This document shows positions 41,862 to 54,685 of a stretch of DNA of 64,000 nt, piece after piece (position 1 is the first letter of the stretch; each line of letters starts with the position of its first letter). This stretch comes from Skeletonema tropicum (lineage: Eukaryota > Bacillariophyta > Thalassiosirophyceae > Thalassiosirales > Thalassiosiraceae): NCBI GenBank assembly GCA_037178625.1, contig CM074133.1, positions 744,001-808,000 of the forward strand. Reading direction: 5' to 3'. The notes below the pieces were generated by a model. It saw only the letters and a program-made list of their open reading frames with translations, searched no databases and was not told the origin of the DNA. A program made the translations under genes and the position numbers.

Positions 41862-43714
41862 AGAGTTTTACTATTACTAGTAATCAGAAAGTTCATAAGA
41901 AGAAACTGCTCAGCAGATTGTAATTGTAATAAGAAAAAACAGGCTCTTACAAGCTCTGTGCTCTGTAAGGCAAAGAACAGTTCTTCACATGTTGGCATAC
42001 TGATCAGATCAGCCAATCTCATAATCATATAATAACAACTAGAGAATACATTATACAGATCAACTTTTTGGATCTACGAAAGCACCTACCCAAAAAACAA
42101 GTGCTCTATTATGCTCACTTTTATGCAGCAAGTGAATTTCGTGCAGCAAGAACAGAAGCACGAAAGCCGGGAGAAGCTTGCCCTGCCGCCGCACGCCAAT
42201 ATATGTAAGTACTTATATGTACGGGTGTACCACGCGCGCGCACAAGACAAGATGATGTGGTTTTAGGTTTCTCGTGGATGGATAATTTGGCTGGGTGGAT
42301 GGTGACAGACAAGAAATGTAAGGGTTAACCTCAAAAATTGCGTGGATGCCGTTTCAAGGGTTTGATTCACACATTCACACATGCAGGAGCTACTACTTAT
42401 TAGCCTCGTGGTCCAACTCCCGGGGCTGCCTGGATGGAGTTGGATCACCTGCTCGTATTCCATGACAGAACGGGCCTTAGATTTGTTGACGAGCGGTTCG
42501 TTGACACAAGTGCACCGAACCTCCTCTGCTACTTAGCCTGGCCTGAATGAACACACATACTGGTTTATGTTTATGTCACGGGTCTTGGTCTTGTCTCATT
42601 CTCATGATTTGTTATGGTTTTGCCTGCAGCATTGCAGTTCGTTCATGTTCATGTCTTAGCAAATGAAAAAACAAATTGTCGAAACGTAAATACTCTCTAC
42701 TCTAGAGAGGTAAGTTAGTAGGTGCCAACAAAGCAAGAAAGTTGGAAGTTAGACAAGAACAAGACGGTAAGTAGATATATACATAGAGGCGGGCGAGGCC
42801 TCATCAGAAGCACCAGCCATTTGACACACCCACTTCAACCTCCAACTTACCATTTTTCACCCAGAGATGGAGGCAATTCCAATGACAACAATACGTCCGC
42901 ACCGATACACATGCAATTTTACAATCACCGGCGAACATGGTAGCTGTTCGGCCCCACAAAATGAACCACTTCCTTTTTACAGCTCGACTCCACCAGAACC
43001 AGAGCCAGCCAAACACAAACAAGTACACAAAATCGACATATTCCAAATTCCCTAAAACTCCAACGCATTCAACATGGCCACTCACTGCATACTCCACCAA
43101 AACACCACCCATCATTCTCCAACAAGCAAACAATACATCTGGGAATCGAACAATAATCCAACTACCACTAAATGAAAATATGGCGGATCATACAGAATAC
43201 CCAGAAGTAGAACCATCCACCTACTCCTACTATTCAACTCTTCGGCAGAGAAGTTTGCTTCGCAATTGGATCAGCTGGACTCAAATTTTATCCGACTATC
43301 CATTCTATGATAACACAAGTCCATAGTCCAAGTTACTATCACTTAACACTAGTTGCCACTATGAACTCCTCTACTTATTACTCAACACTGTACAGATGGT
43401 ACTACATACTTTTGACCGGCGGGAGTTAATTAGTAGCTCACAAAGCTTTAAGTACAAGGACAATTCTGCAATCGCCGAACATGCCCTATCGTACCACTAA
43501 CTACGTATACGTGCGTTCCAGATAACCGGAGGCTCTTTTCTTGTGTACAATACCCGATACGTAGATAATTTACCGTAGCACAGAAATAACCTAATGCCCC
43601 ACTACTTAATCATTCCACCATCCACCATTATCGTTGTTAATACATTGCTGCCAACAGAAAGAAGGAAAGTACATACATAGTGCACTGCCAACCTCCCCTC
43701 GCTTGTTATTAAAA
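41862..43714. other. Long intergenic region, possible Helitron 3' end
   Basis: Near 42114-42164 there are two small hairpins (TCACTT...AAGTGA and TTTCGTGC...GCACGAAA) that could belong to the 3' end of the Helitron-like element, but no CTRR terminus follows at the expected distance. ORFs at 42722-43326 are low-complexity and unsupported. The DENN gene promoter should lie at the right end. A CTCTAGAGAG motif is near 42709. Confidence 0.35.
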
Positions 43715-45380
43715 ATGAAGGGAGGAGGAGGAGGAGGCGGCGGCGGTAAAAAAAGAGGCTCATCCAAAAAGTTTGGTGTAGCCGATTACTTTGCCGTTTT
43801 GGCAATTGATACCTTCCTCCCTCCCAATCATGATGATGATGACGACGGCGATGATAATTGTAACAATCATCAACCGTCGGTACAACACGATACTCTACAA
43901 GATGATACTGCTGGATTATACCGGAGGAGGAAAGACTCCACGAAATAATGAAGAGAATAATTTATCCACAAATGATCCAACAAATAATAATGACAATACC
44001 AATGCAACGAATAACGAAGAGGCAGACAATCTGCACAAAGAACGATTTGAACGAGAAATTGTGGAATTGGATCTGCTACTCTCCTCATCGTCAAGGATGC
44101 CTCTTCATTTGGAATCGGAAGAGTGGGAATTATCATCATCATCAGCAGCGGGGAAGAAATCATCACTGGATATTATCCACAACAGGAACAACATGGGGAA
44201 TAATCCAGCGGACAACAATGCTGCTGAGACGACAAATGAGAATCATTCGTTTAATAGAGGCAATTCGATTCAATTAGCCTATCGACGACGACGACGGGCC
44301 AATCATCCAAACGACAGCAACATCAATAATGATAATGATAGTGACGACTACTACTACAAACCAGCCATTGCCGATGTATCCATCCAATACACCAAACTAA
44401 ACCAATCGACAATTCCCAATTCTCACTCCATCTTTCACAATCCTACCAATAACCAATATCTCGATACCAATGACACGTCATTGTCACAACAATCGCAGCA
44501 CACCACCACAACATCATCACCAACACCAATTACCAAAAAACAAATGGCATTCGCCGCAGCTGCTCAATCGGCCAAGACATTATCATCATTGGCAAAACGG
44601 ACGAGTGGGATTGCTGCTGCGGGGAAGGGATTGGCGAATAAAGTGATTGCTTCAAGAGGAGGGGGGAGTGGTGCTGGTGCTGGTACTACCAATGATAATG
44701 ATGGCGGTGTAGATGGTAACAACCACAACAGTAGTAATATCAGCATTGGTGGAAGTGGTATAGGTGTATCAATGGGCGGATTTGTTGGAAGTATGATCAT
44801 GAGAAAGTCTCAACCTCAGCAGCACCAACAGCAGCAGCAGAATCCGCAGGAAGTGCAGTCACAACAAGATGTTGTGGAAGGGAACAATAATGTACATGAC
44901 GAGGATGATGGTAATGGCACCCTATCAGCAGCTGAATCATTATCATTTCAACAACAACAACCGAATCATCTATATGATACAGGAAAGGAGGGGGGATCAT
45001 TCGAGACAGATGTTGACGATGCAACAAATTTTACAGATGTAGATGGCAATGTTCCATTATGGAGAAGTAGTTCGGGTATCATCACTGATGATAATTAGCC
45101 CTGCGGTGGATGCCACTACCACCAACAACAATAGTAGGAGGAGAAGACGGAGGGAACACTTCTTTCCTGATTCACCCGCCGAGAAAGATGATGCTGAGGG
45201 TGGTGAAAGAACTGATTGCAGTAATAATGATAATGTCATTGATGCAATAATGGAATGATACACATGTCATTGAAGGAGATGCTACCTCTACCAGATGGCT
45301 TTGATGAATGGGTCATTCCTGATTTTGTACAAGTGTTACATTTACCAACGCCAGAATTAGTTCAATATAAACGACAACAA

Positions 45381-45412
<32 letters not shown>

Positions 45413-48400
45413 ACAACAATCGAATGCATCATCTTCTCGTCGTCTACCTATCCTTTTGGATCGTACTAGAACGGTACCATCGCCAACAATTGGTGGTAGA
45501 GAGAGATCTAGCCCTTCGTCAGTGGGTGTAGAGGCCATGTATCGAAGTCCATCGGCTTCCCCCAACTGTTTCGCCGACAGTACTAGTAGCGCCGATGCCG
45601 CCGCTGCTGCTGCTGCCACTACTACCACTACCACTTCTGCCAATTTAAAGGTTGACAACATGACAAGTAGTAGTGCAGCAATAATCAAGTCGTCACTTCG
45701 ACCAGATCCTGCGTATCTCCCTTCCGTAGTACCTCTCAAATCCATTCCAAGCATTATTACCCACAATCATCAAAACACACCCAATGATCATGATGATGAT
45801 GGATATGTTTACATTCCAATCTTGGCAGTTCGAAGGCAACGAGTTGGAGACGATGAAAGATTCAATGAAGATGCTGGAGTAGTCGATGTGAAGTTATCCT
45901 ACTTTGATTCAAATGGTGTAGTGCCCGAAGAGGATAAGAAGGATGCCAATAATGATGACTGACGATGATGATGATGATTTTGATGATGACTTTGGTGAAT
46001 CTACTACAATCATGCATCATCAAGTTCATAAGAACATTTTGAAAATGACCGAATGGGGTGTATCATCGTCCTACCTGAACGATGTACCAGACCCACCATT
46101 GAATCAAGGATTGCCACAAATCCTCCTTCGTCGGAATGTGCCGAATGGATTTGCCGACCTTGCGTTTCAGGCACGTGTGTTGGATCGATTCCCCTCCAAG
46201 GATTACCGTGGTATGCCCTTTCCCGAGGAGGAGCTACCACTGTTTTGCTATCCTGGTGGGAGTCATCTCGTACGGAAGAAGTTGAAGGATTTGCCTCTGC
46301 CAAAGTGTTTTGGCTTTGTGGTAAAGAATGAACGTGGGGATAGTATTTATGTCTCTTGCCTGTCGTTTTTAGAGCCGTTGACAATGATTCGAAAGGGAGA
46401 GCTAGATTTGTACTCAAAGTATCGACAGGGCACATCGCTGCCGCATCGTATTTACTGCCAGCAAAAGAAAGAGCGTTGCCATTATGGCTTTGACAATTGC
46501 CTGCTCGCCTTTGATGATGTGGTTACGTATGAGTGCAAAACTATCTGTCTCGTCGGGAGGTATCCCTATTGGACAGAATTTCGACGATTCCTCAGTCACC
46601 TCCATCTACTATCTGGCAAGCTCTTGTGACTTACCCTTGGAAAGGCACATATCTCATCTGTTGTTATCTGTACCAGTGCCCAAGCCCGGTGGCCAGTGTG
46701 TGTTGGTTCCCCTGTCGAGTATGAACGAGCCGATGGCACTGGTCTTGCCTCCACTTAAAGATTTACCGCTGGTAGATTTGTCATATCAGCGGCTGTTTTC
46801 AGCACTCGATGTCCCAACTGTCGTGACGGTTGTCCTTGGTTTCTTGTGTCTCGAAAAGAAGGTGATCCTAATATCGACTCGACAGTCTCTAGTGCTGGAT
46901 TGCTGCGAGCTGCTAAAGTCGCTTGTCTTCCCTTTCGAATTGGTTGCACCGTATGGACCTCTCTTGACTGAAGCATTTATGAGTCTGCTCGAATTTCCTG
47001 GGGCCACTTTCGTCGGGATACATGATGATGGGAAAGAGGAAGGCCTTGCAGAGCTTGTCCGAAATTCCATACCAGAGGATAGCGTCATTCTAGATCTTGA
47101 TAATGGCGAGATAAGTTGCGATGATAGATACGAAACGTTGAAGGCGGCGTACCAAATCATTCCCGCTGAGCCTCGATCGATGCTGATTAAGGAAATTGAA
47201 GCTCTTTGCGCCGATGCTGGTATTGTGCCTGGCCAAGAGCCATTGGACTATGGAATCGACTCAACCATTGATGTGACTTGTCCTCGTAGTCCAGTTGAAT
47301 CTTCGACGAGCAAAGACCAACAAAACCGCTTACCTTTCGATGATCGAGCAGTCCGTGATAACTTTCTCCGTTTCTTTTGTTCGATCTTGGGAGGATACGA
47401 ACGTTTCTTAGTGGTGCCAGATGCAGACTTCCTCATCAGTGGAAATGACTGGTTCGATTCATCAAAGTTCATTGCCACTGCTACACCTGATCGCGTACCA
47501 TATTTGAGCAGTTTCGTGAATACGCAAATGTTCCAATCATTCATCCAAAGACGGACTGAGGCATCAGATGTTCACTGCATGCTCTTCGATGAATGTGTTG
47601 CGGAGTTCCATAGCTCAACCATCCCGTACGGTAGGTTGGGAGGCGACGTGGCCCATGTGCTGGGCGACGATGGAAAGAAGCATTTAGTTTATAATCTTTT
47701 GGTCGATGAGTGCGCTACTGAACCCGACATTCTTTTTGATGATGACGCACCCCCGTCTCCGGGTAGATCTGGTCTCCGTAGCAACAAAAGTTTTGATGAT
47801 ACGGCGACGCAAACTACGTCAAGAAGCTACGAAGAATCGATCACCAGTGAGACTGACAGAGATAGTATTTTTGCTGTCAATCAATCTGGAGATATTGTCA
47901 CAATTCCTTCCACAGCTCATCTTAATCCGAATGCTGGTTACGTCTACTGCTTGGATGGTAATCCATCTTTCCCCACCAAACTCGACCGAGAATTGTTTCT
48001 GCCGAAAGAGCCAGATGTGCTAGCAGCGGATACATCCGAAGCTGCACCTTCAAGTTTGATTCGAAGTGAGCGTGAAAGAGAGGACGCCAACAGACTATTC
48101 AACATGACAGTATCGAAGCGGGGACCGAGAGAAACTCAAAAGAGACATCGATGCCTGTGGCAACTGGCAAAGTACATGGGATCGCAGTTCTTGGGGGCTT
48201 GGCTAATGTGCATCCCTACCCAGATATCTCAAATCAACTTGCCGTACGGATGAAAAATCCAAAGTTCTTCTGCGTGCTTTGGGTGCGTTGCGTGTACTGC
48301 GGAGTCATCGGCGAATCGTTGCTGACGAAGCAGCATATCGGGCGCTCATTGTTGCTTGTGGGAAGTGCGGCACAGATCGACGCGTTCGAACTAATGAAAC

Positions 48401-50268
48401 TTTATGGTCTGATGAGAAACGATGGAATCTTCCCAGACGCGGTTACTCTCGGTCAATACACTCGGGCAATTGCGGAAGGATATTCAAATAGATCCGCAGA
48501 TGCCAATGTTGAGGTCGATAAATTGGGAGTGGACGTTGCTTCATCGCCAGCTGCGACACATTCGGAGCCTACCTCATTTGATCTGGAGCTTCTAGATACT
48601 AATTTGTCAATTCTCGAAGAAGCTGGTATGCGTTGGAAGTCTCGTGGTGGCGGCAAGGCTTCGGCTTCATCTCAAGTGGCGCCTCCGAGTGAAAGTATCT
48701 CTCAATCGAAGACATTCGAGACGGTTATTACCCAAACTCAACGAATCGAGCAAATCAAAGCGACAGTGGCATCCAGTATATTGTTCCTCCTCATTCTTTC
48801 CAGTTAAAAGCGATGACAAGAATAATTCAGTACAGAAAGACAAGAAGATCCGGTTAGTTGCCTTGTGGTCACGAACTACTTGTTGCAAATCTTGCTCTTA
48901 TGTCCCATTGGATGAAGAGATACAAAGTGGTTGGGATGTGTCAAGACCTTATGATAATGCGGACGCCTTTGATTGGTCGGTGCCGTGTCCTCGATGTGAT
49001 GCATTGATTGTACCTTTCATTGGATACAAGGAAATGGTGACCGATGATTTCATCGACGAAGAAGATGACCCGGAAGTGTTGGGCTACAAAGGCGACCTCC
49101 CACCACAACTCGATTCAAAGATAACTGATGGCAATGCCCCTCCAACATCAGACGGAGTAGGAGAAGATCATGGGCAAGCATCAGGATTCGTGTCATATTT
49201 ATCCCCAAGGAAGCTCCGTCTCGTGTTGGAAGCAACTCGTGGTAGAATTTGGTGAAGAAATACTAGATCGTGATCGTCTACGGGAGGTGAATCCCCAAGC
49301 GTTGTTTAATTTATGGTGGTATTGTGCACGATTTTCATTGCCATTGCCACTTGCCTATTTCTCCAACGAATGGGAATGTGGACGATGCAAATACAACTCA
49401 GCAGAAGATTACCGATGCATGTGCCTTTGCAAGTTGGGATAAATCCATCGCCATGCACGGATGTCGATCCGCTGCAAAGGCAATCGGAACCTACTCGAAC
49501 ATCACCAATGGCACCAGAACATCGTGAAAAGCTATTCGACAATCCAAGCATTGATTCACCACTCCTTGCATACTTTAATTTGCAAGGTTACTGCCAGGCA
49601 GATTGGGATCATGCAGATCTCTCCGAGGTGTTGGTTTCCCTTGTCAAGGCGTGCGATACAACGGATTTGACTCAAGCCGTTGCATGCATTTGCCAGAAAA
49701 ACGAGGCAAAGGAAGGAAGAGAACACCCTGACGGGGCCGAACCTACCTTGGGGCACAATATGACGGACACTTCATTTGGATCAACAACCGCGGCTGCCTT
49801 CGAATCCTTTACAACGACGAACCCGCCTACAGACGAATCGTCACCCATTTACAAGATATCTTCATCAGGGCTAGACTTGCTACAGAACACTATTATATCT
49901 CGCCCGATACCAGTGTACAACGGCATTTCACGCCTTCTTTCCCACCACGACAAAGGCATGTAAGGGATATCATTTTTGGTAAGTGAAAAATGCTTGTTGC
50001 ATGCTTTGTTTTCTTCTTTCATTTCATACCACTGTTTATATATTAACATGTTCTCTTGCCTTGGGGCGTGTGTAGGTGTGCGCAGGGAACACCTCGACCA
50101 ATATTCGATCGTGCTTTTCGTGAAGCTGCAGATGATTACAATCATAATCGAGGTAATGCCAACAGCGATGATGCGGATGGTGACGAGAATAAGGCCATTC
50201 GTTTAGCAATCCATGGTGTTTCGGACGTGGGAGTTGGTTTCCGCTGTATTTTTGGTCACATGATATGA
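43715..50268 (+). pseudogene. DENND4-like DENN-domain protein gene, reading frame repeatedly broken
   Basis: From the ATG at 43715 (MKGGGGG...FGVADYFAVL) successive plus frames encode a DENN protein. A long low-complexity N-terminus (poly-Asn, poly-Gln, poly-Ala) is followed by uDENN (NVPNGFADLAFQARVLDRFP), cDENN (LVGRYPYWTEFRRFLSHLHL; VVTVVLGFLCLEKKVILIST), dDENN (NFLRFFCSILGGYERFLV), a PPR-like block (AYRALIVACGKCGTDRR) and a cysteine-rich C-terminus (CPRCDALIVPF). DENN proteins are guanine-nucleotide exchange factors for Rab GTPases, and DENN plus PPR points to DENND4. At least ten frame changes occur, near 43930, 45090, 45250, 45955, 46615, 48255, 48380, 48790, 49230, 49400, 49530 and 49800. 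One intron from 49979 seems likely. Either a pseudogene or a badly indel-prone assembly segment. Confidence 0.7.
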
Positions 50269-51240
50269 AGAAAATATGTATTGGTAGCTGGCAGTATCCC
50301 ATTGTTTTGGTGGTAGCACTAAGGGCAGGGGTAAGTGCGCAGCGATATGGAATGCTATGTTAGAATTAAGGATCGATAAAATACCATTTACAAGTGTCTG
50401 TCGAGTCTATTTATTCCTCATCTTGCTTCATTGCCTCTTGGACTCGTGCCTCCACCTGTCATCTTTTTTCTCGCATGAAGTCGAAGTAAATGCCACCCTT
50501 AATTAACCAAGGTATCTCTCTCATCTTGAGTAGTAATGTTGCTCTCCGCATCATCATCGCCTCCAACTAAAGTCTTTTCAAGGCGTATAAATATTATGCG
50601 ATTTCGAGCCCCCCATTTCTGCAGTCAATTTACTCTTTTCATCAGCCTATCCATCCTCCTCAGCAATTTCCCCAGCAGCTTCCTTCACTATACGCTACAT
50701 GCTGCCTTTTGCATCGATTTCAAAGGATACCATACCTCGATTTGGGGAACACAGTGTGGAGCTGGAGGGATGATATTGATATCAAATTCAACAAAGAAGA
50801 AGGTATCCTACAAGCGCTCTCCTCCTTAGACTCGAATTTCCACGTACGTTGATTGATTTTCTGACTAGGTAGAAAAAACGCTTGACTCTAATTCTTTTCT
50901 CAATATAATCAGTTTCGTCCCCTCCAGATAAAAACAATCGCCAGCACACCACAAGTCTTAATTTGAAATCTCATTATTTGCCATTGGCAGTACAACCACG
51001 TGTAGTCACCTTGAATTTTCATCACCATCGTCAATTTATCATAACTCACCACCATTAATTCAAACTTGGCATACTGCAAAAAACAAACATCAGCAGCAGT
51101 ATTATTATTATTAGTATTCCCAGACCATCAGAAATCCTTTTCCATTGTGTCGAACACCACTCAAATACAGTCCCTTACATTGCAAATACTTGGTGATTTC
51201 ATTGGGACATGTGAATTTCCATTTCATCATTCGTTTTGTA
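50269..51240. other. Convergent intergenic region
   Basis: 972 bases between the 3' ends of the DENN gene and the minus-strand small gene. ORFs such as 50536-50829 have no domain. Nothing is supported. Confidence 0.4.
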
Positions 51241-51883
51241 TCATGGGATAGATTTCGTTTCCCAATGTGACATTATGGACATGACGGTGGTGAGAGAAAT
51301 GTTGTGTTCTTGTGCGGTTGTACGTGGTTTTCGTAGTCCACCGTGAATTGTGGATTTAATGTCTGATAGGATCCTTTGAGTGAGGCGATTGTAGATGGCA
51401 TTCCGTTCGAATGGTGTTGGTTCTGGTTTTTGGAAATTGAGGAGGCAGTCGTATTCATTGGTAGTAGTAGTAGTAGTATTAGTTGTTTTTTGTTTCTTTG
51501 CCACCTTTTCTATTCTGTCGTTATCGGAGCAACCCTTTTCGTTTGTCGCAAGATCACCACCGCCATCATTATTAGGAAGGGGAAGCTGCTGACGTTGTTG
51601 TTGTTTGTTGTTGCTGTTGTTTTGCCCCACTGTTGCATCTCCCACCACCACCACCACCACCACCAATAGCAGCAGTAGCACCGATGGCAGTAGTATTGGA
51701 AGCGGAAGAAACGGCAAGCCGCAACGCAACCAATTTTTCCTTGAGAGTGTGCCTTTCGTAATCAAGGCGGTATATCATGTGACATAATTCATGTCGAGAG
51801 AGGTGTTCGAGAGAAGATGGCACGTCTTGTTCTTCCTCTTCTACTAGAAAGTCTATTGTGGAGGGGCTGTACGGTGTTGACAT
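51241..51883 (-). CDS. Hypothetical protein with coiled-coil start, one frame break in a (GGT)n tract
   Basis: The frame from the ATG at 51883 (MSTPYSPSTIDFLVEEEEQD) encodes an acidic start and a charged helix (HELCHMIYRLDYERHTLKEKLVAL). It then enters a poly-Gly tract encoded by GGT repeats near 51645-51665. Beyond the tract the convincing sequence is in another frame: PTPFERNAIYNRLTQRILSD and GGLRKPRTTAQEHNISL, ending at 51241. A one-unit slip in the microsatellite would join them into about 210 residues. The function is not recognised. The frame break could be a real mutation or a sequencing slip in the repeat. Confidence 0.5.
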
Positions 51884-52437
51884 GGTCACAGAGGCGATAG
51901 GGATGCTGTTGTGCTGAATAGCTTCACGGCGCTACTCTTCGTTATTCGTGACGATGCTTTTGAATAAGTTGCGAGATGAAAAAGGGGAGCATCGATGCCC
52001 TCTCACCCCCTAAATGCCCCAAGACAAGTACTTCGGATACCAGTGATAGGTCCAGTGCTCATTTATGTCGTCAAAATGTCTACAGTGGATACAAAAATGA
52101 GCGTAAATAATGGGAGGATGCCCCGCTGACGCCCGAATATGAAGGGACTTGCAATCTGTGCCTCTGGCCTCTGCTCTGCAGCCAAACCACAAACCACCGC
52201 ATACGCCGACCACATCTATCAAGACACCACTCTTGGCAATACCAACAGATCTTTGCAGTCAACAGCGCAACAGCAGGACGTACTCCCACTCGATCAGGAC
52301 ATTACTGCAACAAATGCAATAAGCAGTAGCATTATCATCACCACTTTTCTTTTTGTCAAGGAAGAAAAACATCATCATCATTATCTCATCTCCATCATCT
52401 CCTGGGGACAACACTCTTATTTGGTCACCTTGAAATA
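51884..52437. promoter_or_regulatory. Divergent intergenic region
   Basis: 554 bases between divergent start codons, expected to hold the promoters of the small minus-strand gene and the kinase gene. A short plus ORF at 52139-52438 has no domain and is not called. Confidence 0.35.
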
Positions 52438-54186
52438 ATGATGCACTTGAAAACATTGGTGATTACCCTACATCTGTCTACAGTCGAGGAACTTCCAAGT
52501 GCTCAGCAGAGAATATATGTCCTATCCGTGGAGCAAATGTCCATTAATGTCGTGGCTGTCGACAGAAGAATAGAAACACTACAACAGGATAACATCCATC
52601 ATTTCCAAACGAGTAAGAGACTTTCATTTCCACTGACTGCTGCGTATAATGAAAATGATGACAATGGTGATTGTATCTTCTCTCCTCCTCCAATAATACT
52701 CAATCGACTCATACAAGCTCTTCATAGCGGAAAAAAACACAAAAAATTGATACTTCGAAAATGGAAACAAGGTGCCAAATGGTGGAATTTGAACATGAAT
52801 CATACCTCCGACGACACATCATCATCATCATCATCATTTACAACAACGACTATTGGTAACAGTAGTGACAACAATAATAATAATAATACTGTAGCAATGG
52901 CAAGAGCGGAGGTGGCAGGGTATCGTTTGGCCAAATTGGCAATGAATCATCATTCTCAGCAACTCCATAATAACAACAACAAGAAGAAGAAAAGGAAAAT
53001 TAGTGCATACGTTCCAGACGTTGTGTATTTTTCACACGATGATAATGTCACTGTTGATACGGAAGGTGATCCGTGGGCACTCTTTTCTTACTTTGGTAGT
53101 AGTAGCAACAGAACGGAAGGATTGGATGACGATGAAAATGACGAACGAAACAACATTGACATCAACATTATAAATAATTCAAACTTGAACTGGGACATTG
53201 AAAAAGCAGTCATGATGTCAATAGCGAACACACCTCAATTATCTCCTTCACATCACAATCATTGGATTGAATGCAAACATTACCCATCGACAATGACAAA
53301 AATTCGACATGAGTTTGGATTTGATGAGCCTCATCCACGGCATGGACGTGTCCCCATCGATGAATGTTCCGATTACGCGCATATAATTCTGCGAGATGTG
53401 GTGCTCCCCGTACAGTTTTCGTTCTTTGAATGGTCATCATCATCATCATCATCATCCTCCTCAATACAATCCTCTGTAAATGGTGTGGAATGGAAACACA
53501 ACCTGTGTGCATTGGCAGTTGATAGTCAAACATCAAAGCCTTTTCAATATCATGATATGATTGCTGTGTACAGACTTGCATTGCAGCGTCTTTCTTCTTC
53601 AGCAATAATTGATGACGAACGAATGGATACATTGTTACAAATGATGCAGGAATGTGTCACGGCCTTGGAGCATGAATGGGATGATGGTCATAATGATAAC
53701 TACTGTCAACATCCGCCTCCATTGCCAGCAGTGGTTTGTCATATGGACTTGCAGCCTCAAAATCTAACCTTTTGGCACGATCGAAATAATGGCAGTGAGA
53801 AGAAGGATCACAATGTCAATATTCATGATTCGAAGCATTGTTCGGTTGCATCGGTGATGGATTTCGAAGAGGCTGCCTATGCAGATCCCCGATTCGAGGT
53901 CTTACTCATTTGTCGAAAAGTGTTGGCAAATTTAGAGCAGGCTAAAGAGCTATGGGAAAGTTACTCGTCAAGTGTGAAACTACAAACAACGTGGGATGTA
54001 GGTCCAATTGAACCATGGCTGAGGTTGGAAACGGTGCATAGTCTATTTACATTATTGCTGCAAGCAAATAATTTGCTTGGGGGCGGGCGAAATCCCTGGG
54101 AAACCAAACCGGATCTCTGGGGTAAAATTGACCGAGAGAGGATGAGATTGGTAAGGATGGGGTGGTCGTTCTGCAGTGTAGATTGA
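52438..54186 (+). CDS. APH/choline-kinase-like phosphotransferase
   Basis: A 582-residue single-exon protein with ATG at 52438. The C-terminal half shows the aminoglycoside-phosphotransferase/choline-kinase catalytic signature: VVCHMDLQPQNLTF (HxDLxxxN, near residue 433) and, about 40 residues on, VMDFEEAAYADPRFEV, which supplies the metal-binding Asp and the following helix. An N-terminal Lys segment (KKLILRKWKQGAKWW) may be the nucleotide-binding strand. Several low-complexity inserts (poly-Ser, poly-Asn, Asn/Lys) separate the blocks, making the protein longer than the usual 300-400 residues. The substrate cannot be told: a small alcohol, choline/ethanolamine or a sugar are all possible. 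No signal peptide. Confidence 0.75.
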   Translation: MMHLKTLVITLHLSTVEELPSAQQRIYVLSVEQMSINVVAVDRRIETLQQDNIHHFQTSKRLSFPLTAAYNENDDNGDCIFSPPPIILNRLIQALHSGKKHKKLILRKWKQGAKWWNLNMNHTSDDTSSSSSSFTTTTIGNSSDNNNNNNTVAMARAEVAGYRLAKLAMNHHSQQLHNNNNKKKKRKISAYVPDVVYFSHDDNVTVDTEGDPWALFSYFGSSSNRTEGLDDDENDERNNIDINIINNSNLNWDIEKAVMMSIANTPQLSPSHHNHWIECKHYPSTMTKIRHEFGFDEPHPRHGRVPIDECSDYAHIILRDVVLPVQFSFFEWSSSSSSSSSSIQSSVNGVEWKHNLCALAVDSQTSKPFQYHDMIAVYRLALQRLSSSAIIDDERMDTLLQMMQECVTALEHEWDDGHNDNYCQHPPPLPAVVCHMDLQPQNLTFWHDRNNGSEKKDHNVNIHDSKHCSVASVMDFEEAAYADPRFEVLLICRKVLANLEQAKELWESYSSSVKLQTTWDVGPIEPWLRLETVHSLFTLLLQANNLLGGGRNPWETKPDLWGKIDRERMRLVRMGWSFCSVD

Positions 54187-54685
54187 GAAAAGTTGTACAT
54201 CAGCATTGTTATGATGACGGTGCTATTATAACGTTAAGTATGGAATCTTATCTGGCAAGGCAAGTTAAGCAGTGCCTTCAAGTCTCTGCACCTGCAATCT
54301 CTTTAAAGCCTACCGCTTCCATAATGCGTGGACAAATGCATCCACTACAGCTTCCCATTAATACATGCAGAAACAGTGACAACAAGCGGAAATCTCAAAT
54401 CTCATTTCTCAGATGGACGATTGAATCATAACCTAAGCACCGCTCACCACTCGGGTCTGAGACAATCCGTCGTTTAGCCTGAGCTCTACTTCTTTTATTT
54501 TTATATCTGTGACGTCGTGTCTTGAAAGACGTCTCGGCGAAGGCTTCGCCGAGACGAGACGAGAGACGACTGTGATAGACTGCATGCAATGTACAATCAC
54601 AATGATATTATTACTACTGCATGCGTGAAGTCTTCTCTCTGCCGTAAGTACTTATTGTCAACCATAGAAGATACTACAAGTAGAC
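54187..54685. other. Intergenic region with hairpin
   Basis: Contains the 3' flank of the kinase gene, the hairpin at 54531-54555 and presumably the promoter of the secreted-protein gene. No ORF is supported. Confidence 0.4.
54531..54555. repeat. Perfect GC-rich hairpin
   Basis: Arms GTCTCGGCGAAG and CTTCGCCGAGAC flank a single G. It lies between two genes in the same orientation and could act in RNA 3'-end formation, but in a nuclear genome this is only a guess. GAGACGAGACGAGAGACGAC continues to the right as a short repeat. Confidence 0.7.

Noticed and set aside
42722..43326. Two plus-strand ORFs before the DENN gene
   Set aside because: Low-complexity Pro/Thr/Asn content with no recognisable pattern.
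50536..50829. 97-codon plus-strand ORF
   Set aside because: No domain, and lies in a convergent 3' region.
54531..54555. Bacterial-type intrinsic terminator
   Set aside because: No T run follows and the surrounding genes are nuclear.
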